64,000 bases of DNA from Branchinecta lynchi (lineage: Eukaryota > Arthropoda > Branchiopoda > Anostraca > Branchinectidae), in contig JAKZAP010000016.1 of assembly GCA_023053575.1 (NCBI GenBank), forward strand, positions 18,618,030 to 18,682,029, read 5' to 3'. Under the pieces are notes generated by a model. It was not told where the DNA came from. It worked only from the letters and a program-made list of their open reading frames with translations, and ran no database searches. The translations under genes were made by a program, and so were the position numbers. The stretch's first letter is position 1. Every line of letters starts with the position of its first letter. Shown one piece after another: positions 36,047 to 48,080 of this stretch.

Positions 36047-36434
36047 AACAATTGCCGAAACTACTTTTTTTGAAGCATCCCTAACGAAAAACTGATATCC
36101 AGTTAGATCACTAAGTTTTTCTCACAAATTTGACAAAAGATACCACGTAAACTGCCCAGATACCACAGTAACTAAAAAAAACGCCTTTTGACCGTGGTTT
36201 CAGATGTGGTAACTGCGAAAACGAATTTAGACCGTGGTATCAGATACCATGGTATTTGCAAACTGCAACTATTGATATCCCCAAAATTCTTCACTTAGCC
36301 TTTTCAGCCCATACGCTTCACATTAAATGGAAGAAACTTTCATTAGTCAGTCCACACACGGGTAAAAAGTAAGCATCAACGCTTCTTATTTTGTCACAGA
36401 TATTTCCTTATTGGGTGGGCATTTGTCTTAAAAA

Positions 36435-36800
36435 GACCAGAGCAAAATAACACTACGAAGTAGCTCCAAGACCTATGATTTCCATGCATCGGAAATGGGT
36501 CTTACTCTTAGCGCCGCCCACTACGCCCGGGACATTTAAAGCGAGACGAACTTGCGGGCTTAGACAATTTCTAGTAGGCTACGGTTAAGATGCGGCTTGT
36601 ACACAACGAGGAAACAGGGGGATCATGTATCTTTTTTTTGTGCTGTGTTCTGAATGTGAGAATTATTGGATCCCGCAGAGGTGAATGAGTTTCAGTAGGG
36701 AGGTTCTCTATAGCTAGTGGTGCTAGTTTCGCTTCTATCCGACTATGTTTCATTTTTTTTCAGTCTTGGCACTACTCTCTAATGTTATTTTGCTTTGCGA
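36435..36800 (+). repeat. 370-bp dispersed repeat, copy 1
   Basis: Shares with 48640-49010: CATTTAAAGCGAGA, AGGGA(G/C)GTTC, CTAGTGGTGCTAGT-type and a T-run followed by TCAGTCTTGGC. Moderately diverged. No ends or coding sequence recognised. Confidence 0.55.
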
Positions 36801-37181
36801 AAGACTAAACTGCCTAGCACCAACACGTCATTACACAGATCTCCTGCTCACCTTTGATAAAGTTTACCATAATGACTCCCAACTTGTGGCAGTGAATATT
36901 AGCCAAAGACCAAAAAAGCTCGATGAAGAACTATTTTTTTAAACGTATTTCTATGGCAAAATTTGTGTTGTACTGCTGATTTTGCATTTGTGATTTTACC
37001 GATCACAGGTGTGCTGACAGTAGAATTCTGCTTCACGCGGCAACACTTGCGTTACAAGGACTGATTTAAAAAGTTAATTTTATGTTTAGATGTGTCCGTC
37101 GTAGCGGTGGTTATAGACAATCAGTTGAAACAGTACTTAAAAGTTTAACGGTAAACCCAACTGTTTGTTTTCTTTTTAAAT

Positions 37182-37445
37182 TCATTCATTCACACTACAC
37201 AGACTACATAATATGTAGTCTGAGAGCAAGAAACAAGACCCCCTGAAGCTATCTTCGAGGCTATCTTGTTGGAGATCCACCACCTACACAATAATCTACA
37301 CTGAAAATATTCATATTACAACAGTTACATCACATTACGAGCATGAACCAAACTACACATACAGAAAAAATGTTAACGGTAAAAAAGGAAGAAAAATTAA
37401 TTGAAAAGAAAGAAGAAATGGGGAGCGTATCGAGTATCGAGGTGA
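37182..37445 (-). mobile_element. Family I retroelement 3' end, copy 1
   Basis: ATTCATTCACACTACACAGA, GAAACAAGACCCCCTGAAGC, CACTACCTA-type and purine-rich AGAAAGAAGAAATGGGGAG blocks; ends near TATCGAGGTGAACTATAGAC. Resembles the 3' end of a minus-strand retroelement. No coding part. A short related start occurs at 19410-19450. Confidence 0.5.
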
Positions 37446-38339
37446 ACTATAGACAAGAAATAAAGAAGAGAATAAAAATGAAAGAAAAAACACAAAAATG
37501 ATGGGTGAATACGGGTGCATTACCTACTGGTGAACTTGAGTGGAAAGGAACAAACGCTGGAAAAAGGAATGTAAAGTAAGGTGATGAAACGAATTATTTT
37601 GAATCTCTATTCTTGAGAGATTTCAACTTTCCACAATAGGCTCTAGTAGGGACGTCGAGAAAATGGACAGCCTCCCGACAAGACCGGCTCCACAAATGAA
37701 CCGCTAAATTTAAATACGAGAGCAGACGTGATTTGTCTGGCCTCGCCTTTGATCAGGGTCTAGTTTCATGGCTAATGGATCAAATATCAAACTTTGTAGA
37801 GTTAAGGGGAAATTAGGCGTTGCAGTTATCAGACTGACAATCTGCGAAAACGGGCATGTTAATTGGACTTCTTGAAAAAGACAAATGGGTCTTGTAAGTT
37901 TCCGGTCTTCACCAGGTCTCGTAGAAATGCTAAATTATCTCTAATTAGCCCCTTAGCCAGGTCCATTAATTCTTTTCTGTCTTTAATTTCTGTTCTAGCC
38001 CAGACTATGACCAGAATGTTAGTGCTAGTCCATGAAATTTCTATATATATATTATATAAGAGTATTCTGTTCTGTCCGAAATTTCCTATTTATATCAGAT
38101 TCCGATTCCAAAATAATTCGTCACGTTGCATGGATTCAGGGCTGCTTTCTTCACATTCCTTGCCTAGTATAAAAGTTTGGTCAAAGTTTATTAGAGATAT
38201 GTTTTATACGGTAGAGTACATGATATTTTCTATTAAATGTGTTTCACTGCTTCAATAGAAACCAACATTCAAACCGGAAAGCCCTTCCCAGAAGCAGAAA
38301 GAAATTCCTAAAGAACTTTACAGGCGGACAAATCTGATT

Positions 38340-38770
38340 TTAAATGAATGAATTAATATTTGTATCTGATACATAGAGAAAAGAAATGACACAACTTTTT
38401 CTTTTTTGTTCCCAGTATAATTATGTTAAGTATTAAATTATTGGGTCCTGCCGCAAACAAATCTGTATAGATTTTCACGTGGCAGGTCTGTTATGATATT
38501 GAAATTTTCTTTTGTAAAATTCTATTATATATTCAATTTTGTCTCTCTCTCTCTCTCAAAAATTCAAATCAGATTACACCCCGGCGACTTTTCGCTCATT
38601 CTCGGCGACTTTTTAGCCGAAAACGGTACTAAATCCATGCCATATATACACACTTAAAAACAAACGGACAAGACCTTGATGCGGAGAATACGCTGCAACC
38701 GACGGCTTTCCATGCAGTTCGTCTAGTTTAACGATTATATTTGGGTCTGAAAATTTACTGATCATTTTTC
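38340..38770 (-). repeat. Family T repeat, copy 2
   Basis: ACATAGAGAAAAGAAATGAC, AACGGACAAGACCTTGATGC and CATTTTTCAGTTTTTA; longer than copy 1, with a (CT)n run at about 38540. Ends where family D copy 3 begins. Confidence 0.45.
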
Positions 38771-38776
38771 AGTTTT

Positions 38777-40700
38777 TATGGCACTTGCCCTTTGGCTAAA
38801 TGCCATATAGCGACCGCAATTTCTGTCCGTCTGTCGGTCTGTCGGTCGTTCCGTCTGTCGGTTAGTCCGGGTTTTGCTAGAACGGGCACTTCGACATAAG
38901 GCAGGACGATGAAACTTGGCATGCATATCAGGAACCCGACCAGATTAACTTCTAAAAGGTCACTTCCCCGATCCGACCATCTGGGGGGAGTGGAGGGAGC
39001 GGGATCGAGAAAATTGAGGTATGTTTAACTTTCGAACGGGTGATCAGATAATGAAACTTCATATTTGGAAAGACCTCAAGTCACGGACAAACTACTTCAA
39101 ATTCGGAATGGATCCGGTGACTTTGGGGGAAGAGGGAGGGGGGGAACCAGAAATATTGAGAATTGCCTAGAATGGAGGGTTTGGGATGAAACTTGGTGGG
39201 AAGAACAAGCACACGTCCTAGCTAGATGCATCGTTCATATAACCGGACCAGATTCGGCCACGGTAGGGGGAGCAGGGGGGGGGGGGGGTCCAGAATCCGG
39301 TGATCAAACTTGATAGGCATATCAAGGACTCGAATATACTGACTGGAGTATGAGCATGCTGAACAGTCGTTTCCCGATCCGACCATCGTGTAGGGAGTGG
39401 AGGGATGGCGAATCCGGAATCTAGTGGCATACTTAACTTTTGAACGGGTGATCGGATCTGAATGAAACTTGGCAATTGGGAAGAGCTATCGTCTCAGATG
39501 TCCCATTTCAAGACCGGAATTGATCGGGTAATTGTGGGGGGGGGGGGGTTGAAGGAGGGGTGCTGGAGTCCGAGGGATCGAGATGGAATTTGGTGGGAAG
39601 AACAAGCATAAGCCCTAGATACGTTCTTGCATGATCAGATCGTATAGGGGCTCTTTGGGAGGAGTTGGAGTTTTTTTTTCCACAATTCCGATGTGCTAAG
39701 CACGATGAAATTTGGCAGGCATACTAGTGGACCCCACTAAATAGACTTAAGGGCCCTGCCCCAATGTCCTAGAAAAACTTTCGTGCCTGGATCCGACAAT
39801 TTCTGAGGGAGTTATGGGAAGGGGAATCCGGAAATCAGTGACTCCCGTAGTGTTGCGAACGGGTTATCCGATTCGAATGACACTTTACGGATGATAAGAA
39901 CTGATGATCTTGATATGCCAAATATGTGTCCAAACCACATGCAGCCATGATTGGGGGATTGGAGGGGGGGGGGGGCGGAAACTTTTTTACATGCACAAAT
40001 ATCAAACGAGTAGGCCGAATGGAATGCAAGTTCGACAGTACCGAGTCTATTCAGCCTGGATTTGTTATTCGGCGTCCGGACCGGATCCGGCCAAGGTAGG
40101 AGGACAATGAGGTGGGAATTGGAAACTTGCAGACATGCTCCGACTCGAGTCAAACTTCAGGAACGGAACGAGGAAATGTCAGAGATGCGAAGATTGTGTG
40201 GCCACAGAGGGGAGAGTTGGAGGGGGAGTCACAGAAATGTTGTGACTCGCATAGGGGTCCAAAGAGTGGAGCGATTTGAATGAAACTTGAAACGAGGGAG
40301 GTCATGTTTCCTAGATGACGTATTTTAGGGTCCGGAACGGATCCGAGCACGGTGGGGAGGTACCGGGACTTCCCACAAAATGCTCAGTTACGAGAAAAAC
40401 TTGATACGGGCTTGATACGGGTTAAGAGAACATGCTTTAGATGTCCGTTTATGTATCCGAACCAGATTCGAACGTGACTTGGGGATTTGGAGGGGGGGGG
40501 GTACTGGAAATAGTGTGACACATCTAGGCATCAGACTAGTGGATCTAAACATGGAGGGTGGAAAATTCGTTTGCCTAGATGATCGGAGGCGATGCCGGAA
40601 ATGCTCAGACTCGAGTGAAACTAGATATCCTATTTCTAGGTCTGAACCTAGGCAGCTATGAAGGGGGTATTTTGTGAAGTTCTCATCTACTTTCTTGCAG
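38777..40700 (+). repeat. Family D repeat, copy 3
   Basis: Starts ATGGCACTTGCCCTTTGGC / AAATGCCATATAGCG, then GTCTGTCGGTCTGTCGGTCG. Tandem units follow, with homologous GCATATCAGGAACCC-type motifs at about 38920, 39310 and 39715. Several G runs of 9-13. In the Hox4 intron. Antisense and sense frames across it are repeat-derived. Confidence 0.7.
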
Positions 40701-41317
40701 AACCTAATCGTAGTAAGTGTCATAGGAGATCGTAGCCCTTGTTTTTTGTCGTTTTAGGCTAATTTTAGTTAATTTTTTGCTCTCTTTCTATAAGAATACT
40801 CTATCCTTCTTACTCATTACATTGGATCTCATCGCATAAATGAAAATGATAAATGACACATACATATATGTATGTATATATCACGATGGACGTTGACAGA
40901 TTAAGATCGTCAATCAATCAAGATCAAGTTCAAGTTGACAGAAAGGCTAATTTTATTACGAATTACTTTTTTCGTAAGTTAAAGGGGAAACGGTTGTGAA
41001 GCTCGATTGTTATTTTTCATAGTTTAACGAACTTGCTGGGAATCATGGTATCGGCAGTGTCCTAGTAGGTGAGCAGATATCCTGGTGGATCACGTATTTG
41101 TCTTCTTTGCCATAATTGAATTGTCTAGTCCATTGTCTCGTCATGTGCCTGGAGCTTTGGCATTTGAAGGGTTCATTGTTTCGCAGAATGCCGGGCAGCT
41201 TACCAATAGTGGTGATTTCTTTCAATAATTTTGTATATTAAGCACTTGAGTTAAAAGGTTTTGTTTCCTAGTTCTTGTATTCTGTATTGTTTGTTTACCT
41301 GTAGCCTTGTACTATAT

Positions 41318-41795
41318 AATAATAATAATAATTGTATTTGAAAAAGCCCGAGGGCCATATACAGGTACATGTTATTAATACACAGAAACGTCAATCAACA
41401 TACAACTAATCTACGGAAAGCTTTCTATATTCTAACGCTCTAGACACAAACCTACAAATCTTACTAATCGCCTGGGCGGATGTACACTTCAGGATACCAG
41501 GGAGTGTCGGGATATACCCACCAAAAATCTCCCTACGGAGATCCGAAAGCTCTTGGCACCGGCTTAGAAAATGGCCAATATCCTCATCTTCACCACCGCA
41601 AAGGGGACACGCATATTTCCCATCCGGACTCTTCTTATTCCTATCAAACACTTTTTTTCTACCGTAGAGTGGTAGGCAATTCGCCCTCAGTTGGATCCAG
41701 TACCTCAAATAAATCGCGGGTAGATTAAGCTTAAAATAAAGATTAAGCTTAATATGCCCCCCGTTCTTCAATACACATATTATTATAACCGACAA
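41318..41795 (-). pseudogene. Non-LTR retrotransposon C-terminal fragment with Cys/His knuckle
   Basis: The open frame 41406-41795 (129 codons, no ATG of its own) ends with RANCLPLYGRKK, then CPLCGGEDEDIGHFLSRC, a CxxC-x7-H-x4-C knuckle typical of LINE reverse transcriptase C termini, then LRREIFGG. The 3' UTR is about 70 bp, with CCCTCGGGCTTTTTCAAATA and an (ATT)n tail (41320-41340). In the Hox4 intron. Same family as 29993-30280. Confidence 0.8.
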
Positions 41796-42252
41796 GTTAT
41801 TGGGCCTACGGGTACTAAAAGATGCAGGGTAGACTGCTGATATTTCGGTGTGGTGTTGTAGGCGCCGTATGAGGGACTGGACAGTAAAGGGGAACGATGG
41901 ATACAGGCTAGATCAAGGCCTAAGTCAGAACCAATTTACCGGAGCCCCAGCCTTCCGTGAAAACTTACCACTACTTACAATATTTTAACAATTTTTTCCG
42001 AATGAAATATTTCGCCAACTGTAATTAGTTGGCGGTTTATCTTATTTCGTACGAGAACCATAACAGTGAGCTGATTTTATTCTTAGCGCTATTTCGGCTC
42101 TTCTCGGGAAGGGCCCGCTTCATGTTCAAGCTAGACAAATGAGCCTGTGATAAAGTAAAGATAAACTATAATTGTATTATCTTTTGGTGAATTTCTTCCC
42201 AGGAATTAATTGAAGTTGGTGCTGAAATTTTGATTTTGGACATGGCTGCTGG

Positions 42253-42715
42253 TTTTGGGATTCAAAAACGTAAGTGGCGGGATACCTATGACATCGCAAA
42301 AGTCATCCGTCTGTCCGTCCGTCCGTCTGTGCGCAATATGACTCTCGAAGGGAATGAGGTATTTTGATGAAACTTGGTGTGAGGATTCTTTGGGTCAGGA
42401 GTGAGTTCGAGTTTGTAGATGGGCTCTGTAGCCCTACATTTAGGGGTGGGAGAGGGGGATTAAATGAAGGAGGAAATGAAATATTTTTAAACAGATAATT
42501 TAATGGTCGATTATGGGGTAAGAGGACATGCTAAGCACGATGGTCAAGTTTTATTTGAAGTTGGTTAGATGTTCTATATACGGATAAGGAGATAGCCCAC
42601 GCTGAATTCTTTTCTGAACTTTCTTTTTTTTCTGGACGAGTATGGTAATTCGTTCGCAATTGTCTGGATCAAATATTAGATTTTTTGGGATCCCATCGAA
42701 ACCTTTGGTCTTGTT
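42253..42715 (-). repeat. Family E repeat, copy 4, short
   Basis: Reverse orientation: TTTTGGGATTCAAAAACG, GTCCGTCCGTCCGTCTGTG, GATGAAACTTGGTGTGAGG, then TTTTTTGGGATCCCATCGAA and CCTTTGGTCTTGTT. Flanks GCTGCTGG / GCTACTCG agree at 6 of 8. Confidence 0.65.
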
Positions 42716-43552
42716 GCTACTCGATTGGAACTCTGCAACGGTAGAGATTTTTCCGCATTCCGATTGACATTGTTTTGCTATGAGGAAAGCCTTGAAATTT
42801 GACATTGGACCCATGTATTAAAACAATGACTGAAACGGAAAGTCAGCCACGATTTCTTATAGAGCTAAGTCCAAGAATCAAAGCAAGAGTCCTCGTCAGA
42901 CTGATGCTGTACTGGAAGAACCGAACCTGTTATGTGTAATATAATAATAATAATATATAATATCGTAATATAATAATACTATGTGCTAAATATTGCTGTC
43001 GAAATCGTAGGTGACTTTCCAATTTTAGCCATTAGTTGCGTTTTTGTTCGGCTTTTGCCTTTCCCTTTTCAGCTTTGGCTTTTTATCGTTTTCACGCCTT
43101 TTTTAACATTCTCGCGTTTTCGCAAGTTGCCGTTACTACTAAGGACTTTTCACTTTTCTCGGATGAAAACGCTATTTTGGCAAATGCCATTCTATGTGTA
43201 TTTTACATGCACTTCAAATTTTTCATCTTTAAAATCCGAGACAGTCTCGAGATACTGATTTTCACTATGAATCAAATTCCTCTATTATTGGATTTTGGGA
43301 TCAACTGGCTAAAGTAGCGATGCAAAAAGCCCAAAGGAGAGCGTAACTTGGTCACCTACCAAGTTTGCCTTTTTGCAAAAAGCCGAGGGAAAAGGCGAAA
43401 GTCGGAGTTTGCCTTTTTGACAAAAACGGGAAATTGTCAAACAGTGCTTAGGACCATTTTACGAAAAAAGTAAAAAGCCGTCGAAAAGGCGAGTGAAAAG
43501 TCGAACAAAAACGCAACTATTGTTTTAATTTAGGTTTCCCGGACAGCATGGG

Positions 43553-44100
43553 TCAAGGGAAATTTTTGTATTTATCTATTTATCACCCGTCATTTCAAAC
43601 AGAAAAGGGACGGAGTACAAAAACAAAAGTAAAACGTAACACTTTCATAGGAAACACACACAAAATCGACAATTATTAACTGAGACTCCCTGACTGACAA
43701 AAAACTGAACACGATTACATACATATACACTTAAACTCTGAGAATTTTGCTCCAAGGGTGGGACTGGATTTTTGAGTTTTACTTGCTAATCAGGTTAGAA
43801 ATAGCTAGCTCAGGGTCTTTTATATTATATATTTTCATCATTTTGGTATTTCTTGTCCAAGGGGGGGGGGGGGGGGAGCCGAAGTAAGTATTTGGATAAT
43901 CTGAAGAAAGTGGAATGGAGTTTATTTTTTTACTAGCTTAGAATATTTGCTAGAACAGAGCTAGGTAAAGAAATTGGGGTATTGCAACGGAGTTATAAAG
44001 GGAAGCTAGAATATTTCGGTTGAAACGGGTTACATTCTTTACAAGTAAAGAATAGGAAGCGCATATTTTTCTTTCAAAATGTTCAGTTTATAACTCAGTT
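43553..44100 (-). mobile_element. Same non-LTR family, 3' end only
   Basis: About 550 bp matching 21105-21640 (CACCCGTCATTTC, TAAACTCTGAGAATTTTGCT, TCATCATTTTGGTATTT, GGTTGAAACGGGTTACATTC), minus orientation. Holds a 16-base G run. The coding part is reduced to a few codons around the CNPFQP-like tail. Confidence 0.7.
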
Positions 44101-44112
44101 TATAACTCAGCC

Positions 44113-44421
44113 CATTCATTTCTTAATTCATTTATCCATACTACTCAAATTACATAACCGAAATATAAGGCAAGAAACAAGACCCCCTGAAGCTATCTTG
44201 TTGGGTATCCACTACCTATACACTAACCTAGATTGACAATATTCACATTACAACAATTATTTCACATTACAAACATAAATAAATTACACAGACAGAAAAA
44301 AATTAACGACAAAAAAAGAAGAAAAATACACCGAAAAGAAAGAAAAAGAAAGGGAGGGAAATAGTAGACAAAAATACGGAATTTTTTTTGTTTTTCTTTT
44401 TATCGAGGTGAACTGTAGAGA
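44113..44421 (-). mobile_element. Family I retroelement 3' end, copy 2, abutting exon 2
   Basis: Matches copy 1 from ATTCATTTATCC through CAAGACCCCCTGAAGCTATC and the A-rich part to TATCGAGGTGAACTGTAGAG at 44402-44421. Its edge is about 27 bp from the exon 2 acceptor, so repeat sequence supplies the T-rich tract at 44380-44402. Confidence 0.6.
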
Positions 44422-44448
44422 ACCAACTATAACTAATTCTCTATTTAG

Positions 44449-44888
44449 CTGGAACACCTCACTACCAGCCTGGAATGGAGCCCAAACGGCAGCGAACGGC
44501 CTACACTCGACATCAGATCCTAGAGCTGGAAAAGGAATTTCATTTCAACAGATACTTAACGCGACGCCGAAGGATTGAAATCGCACACAGTTTATGTTTG
44601 TCAGAGCGACAGATTAAGATCTGGTTCCAAAATCGTCGGATGAAGTGGAAGAAAGACAATAAGCTACCAAACACGAAAAATGTCCGGCGGAAGACCAATC
44701 CGGCCGGAGTCACAACCATCATGACAAGTTCGAGCGGGAACACGTCAACCACAAACTCCGCAACGAGTTCAAATCAAAATTCAAGGTCGGTACGGCAGAG
44801 TGAAAAGCGTGAGAGTCTGGACGACCTAGTACCTCCTATGATACCCATAGCGAACATCAAACAGGATTACGGACTCACTAATTTATAG
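44449..44888 (+). CDS. Hox4: Hox4/Deformed homeobox gene, coding exon 2 (homeodomain)
   Basis: Encodes the last two bases of codon 199 to residue 344 and the stop. The acceptor is CTATTTAG at 44441-44448, with a branch-like TAACTAAT just upstream. With this acceptor the linker reads [13 protein letters not shown], very close to the linker of insect Dfd. The homeodomain is 60 residues (residues 210-269, bases 44481-44660). It carries RTAYTR in the N-terminal arm and [17 protein letters not shown] in helix 3, with Trp48, Phe49, Asn51 and Arg53 intact. It is followed by [11 protein letters not shown], the Hox4 signature after the homeodomain. A Ser/Thr/Asn-rich tail follows, ending [10 protein letters not shown], like the Dfd C terminus. 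Total length 344 residues: shorter than Drosophila Dfd, longer than vertebrate Hox4. No damage is seen. The acceptor choice is inferred from phase and family; TACCAG at 44463-44468 is the alternative. Confidence 0.97.
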
Positions 44889-46118
44889 ACAGTCATATTT
44901 GAGTCGTGATATACTTCAGTATTTTTGTGATTCTCAGGGTTTGTAATGTTCTAAGAACTGGCAGCCGGCGACACCGATGAACTTGCTACTAAACGCCGTG
45001 ACGTGAGGCAACCTTGTGAGTTAATTCTCCCTATTTCCGTTCAGAGCAACCATGCGGGTTAGTTCCTATTTGTCCCCCCATGATAATTGCAATCATCAAT
45101 GTTTAACCAAGACTGCTCTTAGAATATATATTCAAATAATTTATACAACGGATACGTCAGCTACGATTATTATGATTACCTCAGCTTGGGCTCAAAGAAT
45201 ATTTGCTCTAGAATATGTGTTTAATTATATTCCCAGAGCAGGAACAAGGTGTTAACTCCCTAACTATAAGAGTATTTCAGTTCAAAAAGAGAAAACTTGT
45301 CTTTTCATTATCTTATGGATCTTATCGTACCATTTCTACGATGGACGATAATAATGGGGCGAAGAGGGACCAATAGAGACTAGTCCGCTTGGAGCGCTGA
45401 ACTGACTTAAGACCAACTATGATTCTCCAATGAAACAACCAAGAGCCCTTCAGTATACGTAAATTTTGTCGATGTGGCATTATTCCGCATTATTTTTTTT
45501 ATATACTTCATTCTAACTGGCAGCTATGTCGTAAAGCTGTATCGTTTTAATTTTTAGGTGTGTCTTACTCTAAAAAATCAAAATTCTGTCAGTCATTCGT
45601 TGAATCAAATTAATTTGGTCAGTTTTTAGTTCCTTTTAGATGCTGTTTTGCTCTTTATGTTTTCGGACATTTACTTTCGTTTCGTCAATTTGTGTGTAAA
45701 AAATCAGTATTCAAATGTGTGAGATAATTTGCCTAGTCTATTTATACGGATCATGTACGATAAGTGCAGCTATTACCATAACAATAATGGGTGGCAAAAG
45801 CAGCATCGAAACCCTTCGTGCTATTTTCAGTGGCATTTATGACACCAATAAAAGCGTCAGTGTGTGGCCGTCGGTCAACCCTTTTTTGCCAGTTTTACAA
45901 CACCGGTTTATCAGAAGTGGCATTTATAAGGGGAAACTATTTTCTGTCGGAAACGAGATATAAATGACAGAATATCATCCGATTTTTAATAAAACTGGCC
46001 ACAGTCAAGCTTTTTGGCGTCCAGCACTGTTGTCAGATCCTACCCATGTGTTTCTTTATGTACAATTCTTTGATCCAAATGTTTTTCTTCTTGTGACTTG
46101 AATGTTATAAGCAATAAA
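44889..46118 (+). other. Probable Hox4 3' UTR region
   Basis: Downstream of the stop, mostly non-repetitive apart from a short fold-back-family fragment at about 45125-45200. AATAAA hexamers lie at 45847, 45988 and 46113 and are candidate polyadenylation signals; none can be chosen from sequence. The 82-residue frame at 45715-45963 has no recognisable family and is probably chance. Confidence 0.35.
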
Positions 46119-47549
46119 TTACCGAAGCGAGCTTCTTGTTAAGACTATAATGGCGATAATTGTTTCGTTGAGTTCACTGTCGAAACTGCTGGCTGCTTTT
46201 AAAGAAGTTATCTGGAGAACTAAATTACGTAAACTGTAGGCTACTGTAATAAGGTGTTGGTGGTGACGGGGGGAGGGGGAGGGTCTTCCGCTAGGTAGGA
46301 ACACTCGAAGTGAACCCAAGGTATGGGGACATAACTGTAGGTAGGTACCCTTACTCACATTTTGCTCACTTACATCTGTTCCCCTAGAAATCGGAAGCAA
46401 ACTAGCACCTGTAGTGTCTAGATCCTCGCCATCCAAGTCGCCAGCTCAGAAGTATGACGTGGGATCATAAAGAAAGAGGATCAGAAGAAAAAAAATATTG
46501 TCGTATGAGAAAAATTGGCAACAAAATCTAAAAGTTACGCCGTATCTATATTTCTTTCAGAAGCTGGAATTCTTCTGTAAAAAAATCTTATGACATCTTC
46601 TGTAAAAAAACATAAAAAAAATAAAATAATACCATTTATCTCCGCCAGATTTTCATATTTCCAATGCTGTATCCTTTTTCCTTTCGAATGACGGATGAAA
46701 CAGGAACTGTTGTCATTGATTGTTTCATCAAGCCTTTTTTCAAGAAAATAATACATATTTCTGATATTTAGTAGCATGAAAAAATCCACCGGTATGGCAA
46801 CCCTGACGATATTTTCTTTTGAGGATAGTTTCGCAAAACACCAACGAGATAAGTGATCCTCCTTCGTATAATTTTTTCCAAACAATAAAAGTGCAGCGGC
46901 ATCGGCTTACCCTGTCACGATAACATCGACTAGCGATTGCGGGGTATTTTCATATTGCAAATCATCCTTGCTTCAATTGAATATGCTTCGTCCGAAATTT
47001 TTATTTTGGAGCTAAGATTTTTTTATATGGGATAGTTTCGTATTAGAGAGACAAGATGGGTGACGGATGGGATCCTAGCTGGATTTAAGAATCGGATTTA
47101 TTTTGGCAGAAAATGGGGATACACTCCTATCAGTCGATAGTAATCAGACTATATACAATAGAAAATACAATCTTTCCATAAAATCCTCTTACTCGTCAGC
47201 CTTATTTACAAATTACTGGGAATATCGTCAACGCAAGGTCAGAATTGATCATTAATTATTCGATAACCCAACGGAGGGGAGACAAGGTAGTAAACCCTTA
47301 GAAAAGATAGAGTGGCAAGTAAGAGGATTAATACAACGAAGTATATATACGGTATAACGTGTGTAAGATCAAAAGAAAAGAAGGTTTACCTTCTTAACCA
47401 GACAATAAAATTTTACCTCCACCTCAGGTAGAATAACTACCATGTATCATTTAGTAGGATTCACAATACATTTTTTAAGGAAATAAAACACTGTCTAATG
47501 GTAGCTACATTTATTGAAACTCATTTAACAGCTAAATAATTTTCCTTTT

Positions 47550-48075
47550 GTCTGAATTTCTTCTTAAGACCTATTCTAAGCTTGCCTTAGTGGGTGCGGA
47601 GGGGAGAACGACTGGACATTTTGGTGTACACCAGGAAGCACGGAGGCAGGACCGGAGGCATGAACCTCAGACAGAACCGGCGGCACAGAACCCTGTACAT
47701 CTTGCGACGCCAGTAATTTCCCCCTCGGCTGGTGCTTCCAAGTCATGGCGAGGGCAGTAGATGATCCAACGGTCGTGCCGAGTCCTTATTTAAACTGGCA
47801 ACTCGGCTGGGGATGATGTCGACATTGCGAAGGCTTCCGATTTAACCAGGCACGAAAACATAGCTTCGCATATTTTCAATTGGCAAGTCATCTTCGCTTC
47901 ATTGTTCCCACTCCCCCCGCCGTATTTACGTTTTGCATGCTCTTGGAAGTCTGGCAGAGCAGCCAGAGGTCCCAGCAGGATCCCCTCTCTCGCGACAAAC
48001 ACTCGCTTTATTCCCTTTGATATCCCCCCACGGCCCTCCGTCCGGGCACGGCATCGCATGTCCGCTATCGCATTT
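47550..48075. other. CpG- and GC-rich single-copy patch
   Basis: Clearly richer in CpG than its AT-rich neighbours, for example around 47590-47720 and 47990-48060. Frames of 70 residues (+, 47548-47760) and 89 residues (-, 47790-48059) cross it but match nothing I recognise. It directly precedes the Meis/Pbx-Hox/CCAAT block at 48.1 kb, so a promoter-associated CpG-rich region is the favoured reading. Confidence 0.35.
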
Positions 48076-48080
48076 TCTGA

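Larger units (their letters stand above)
35140..37180. other. Intron stretch, mixed repeats
   Basis: A family F-like fragment at 35325-35450 (TGCAAAACGGATACGCCAGC with AAGTTATGCTT / AAGCATAACTT arms), a CAGAGGTCG / CGACCTCTG pair (35540, 35588), the ACCGTGGTATC cluster and repeat 36435-36800. No exon seen. Confidence 0.4.
20983..44448 (+). other. Hox4 intron, about 23.5 kb, TE-rich
   Basis: GT (20983) to AG (44448), phase 1, placed between hexapeptide and homeodomain, the usual position of the Hox4 intron. It contains non-LTR remnants, TIR elements, MITEs, fold-back elements and two long palindrome/tandem repeats, listed separately. No other credible exon was seen in it on either strand. Bounds rest on the exon joints. 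Confidence 0.85.

Noticed and set aside
42862..42910. Hammerhead core CTGACGA on the minus strand
   Set aside because: Followed by a stem-like stretch but lacks the GAAA; counted only as a decayed relative of family F.
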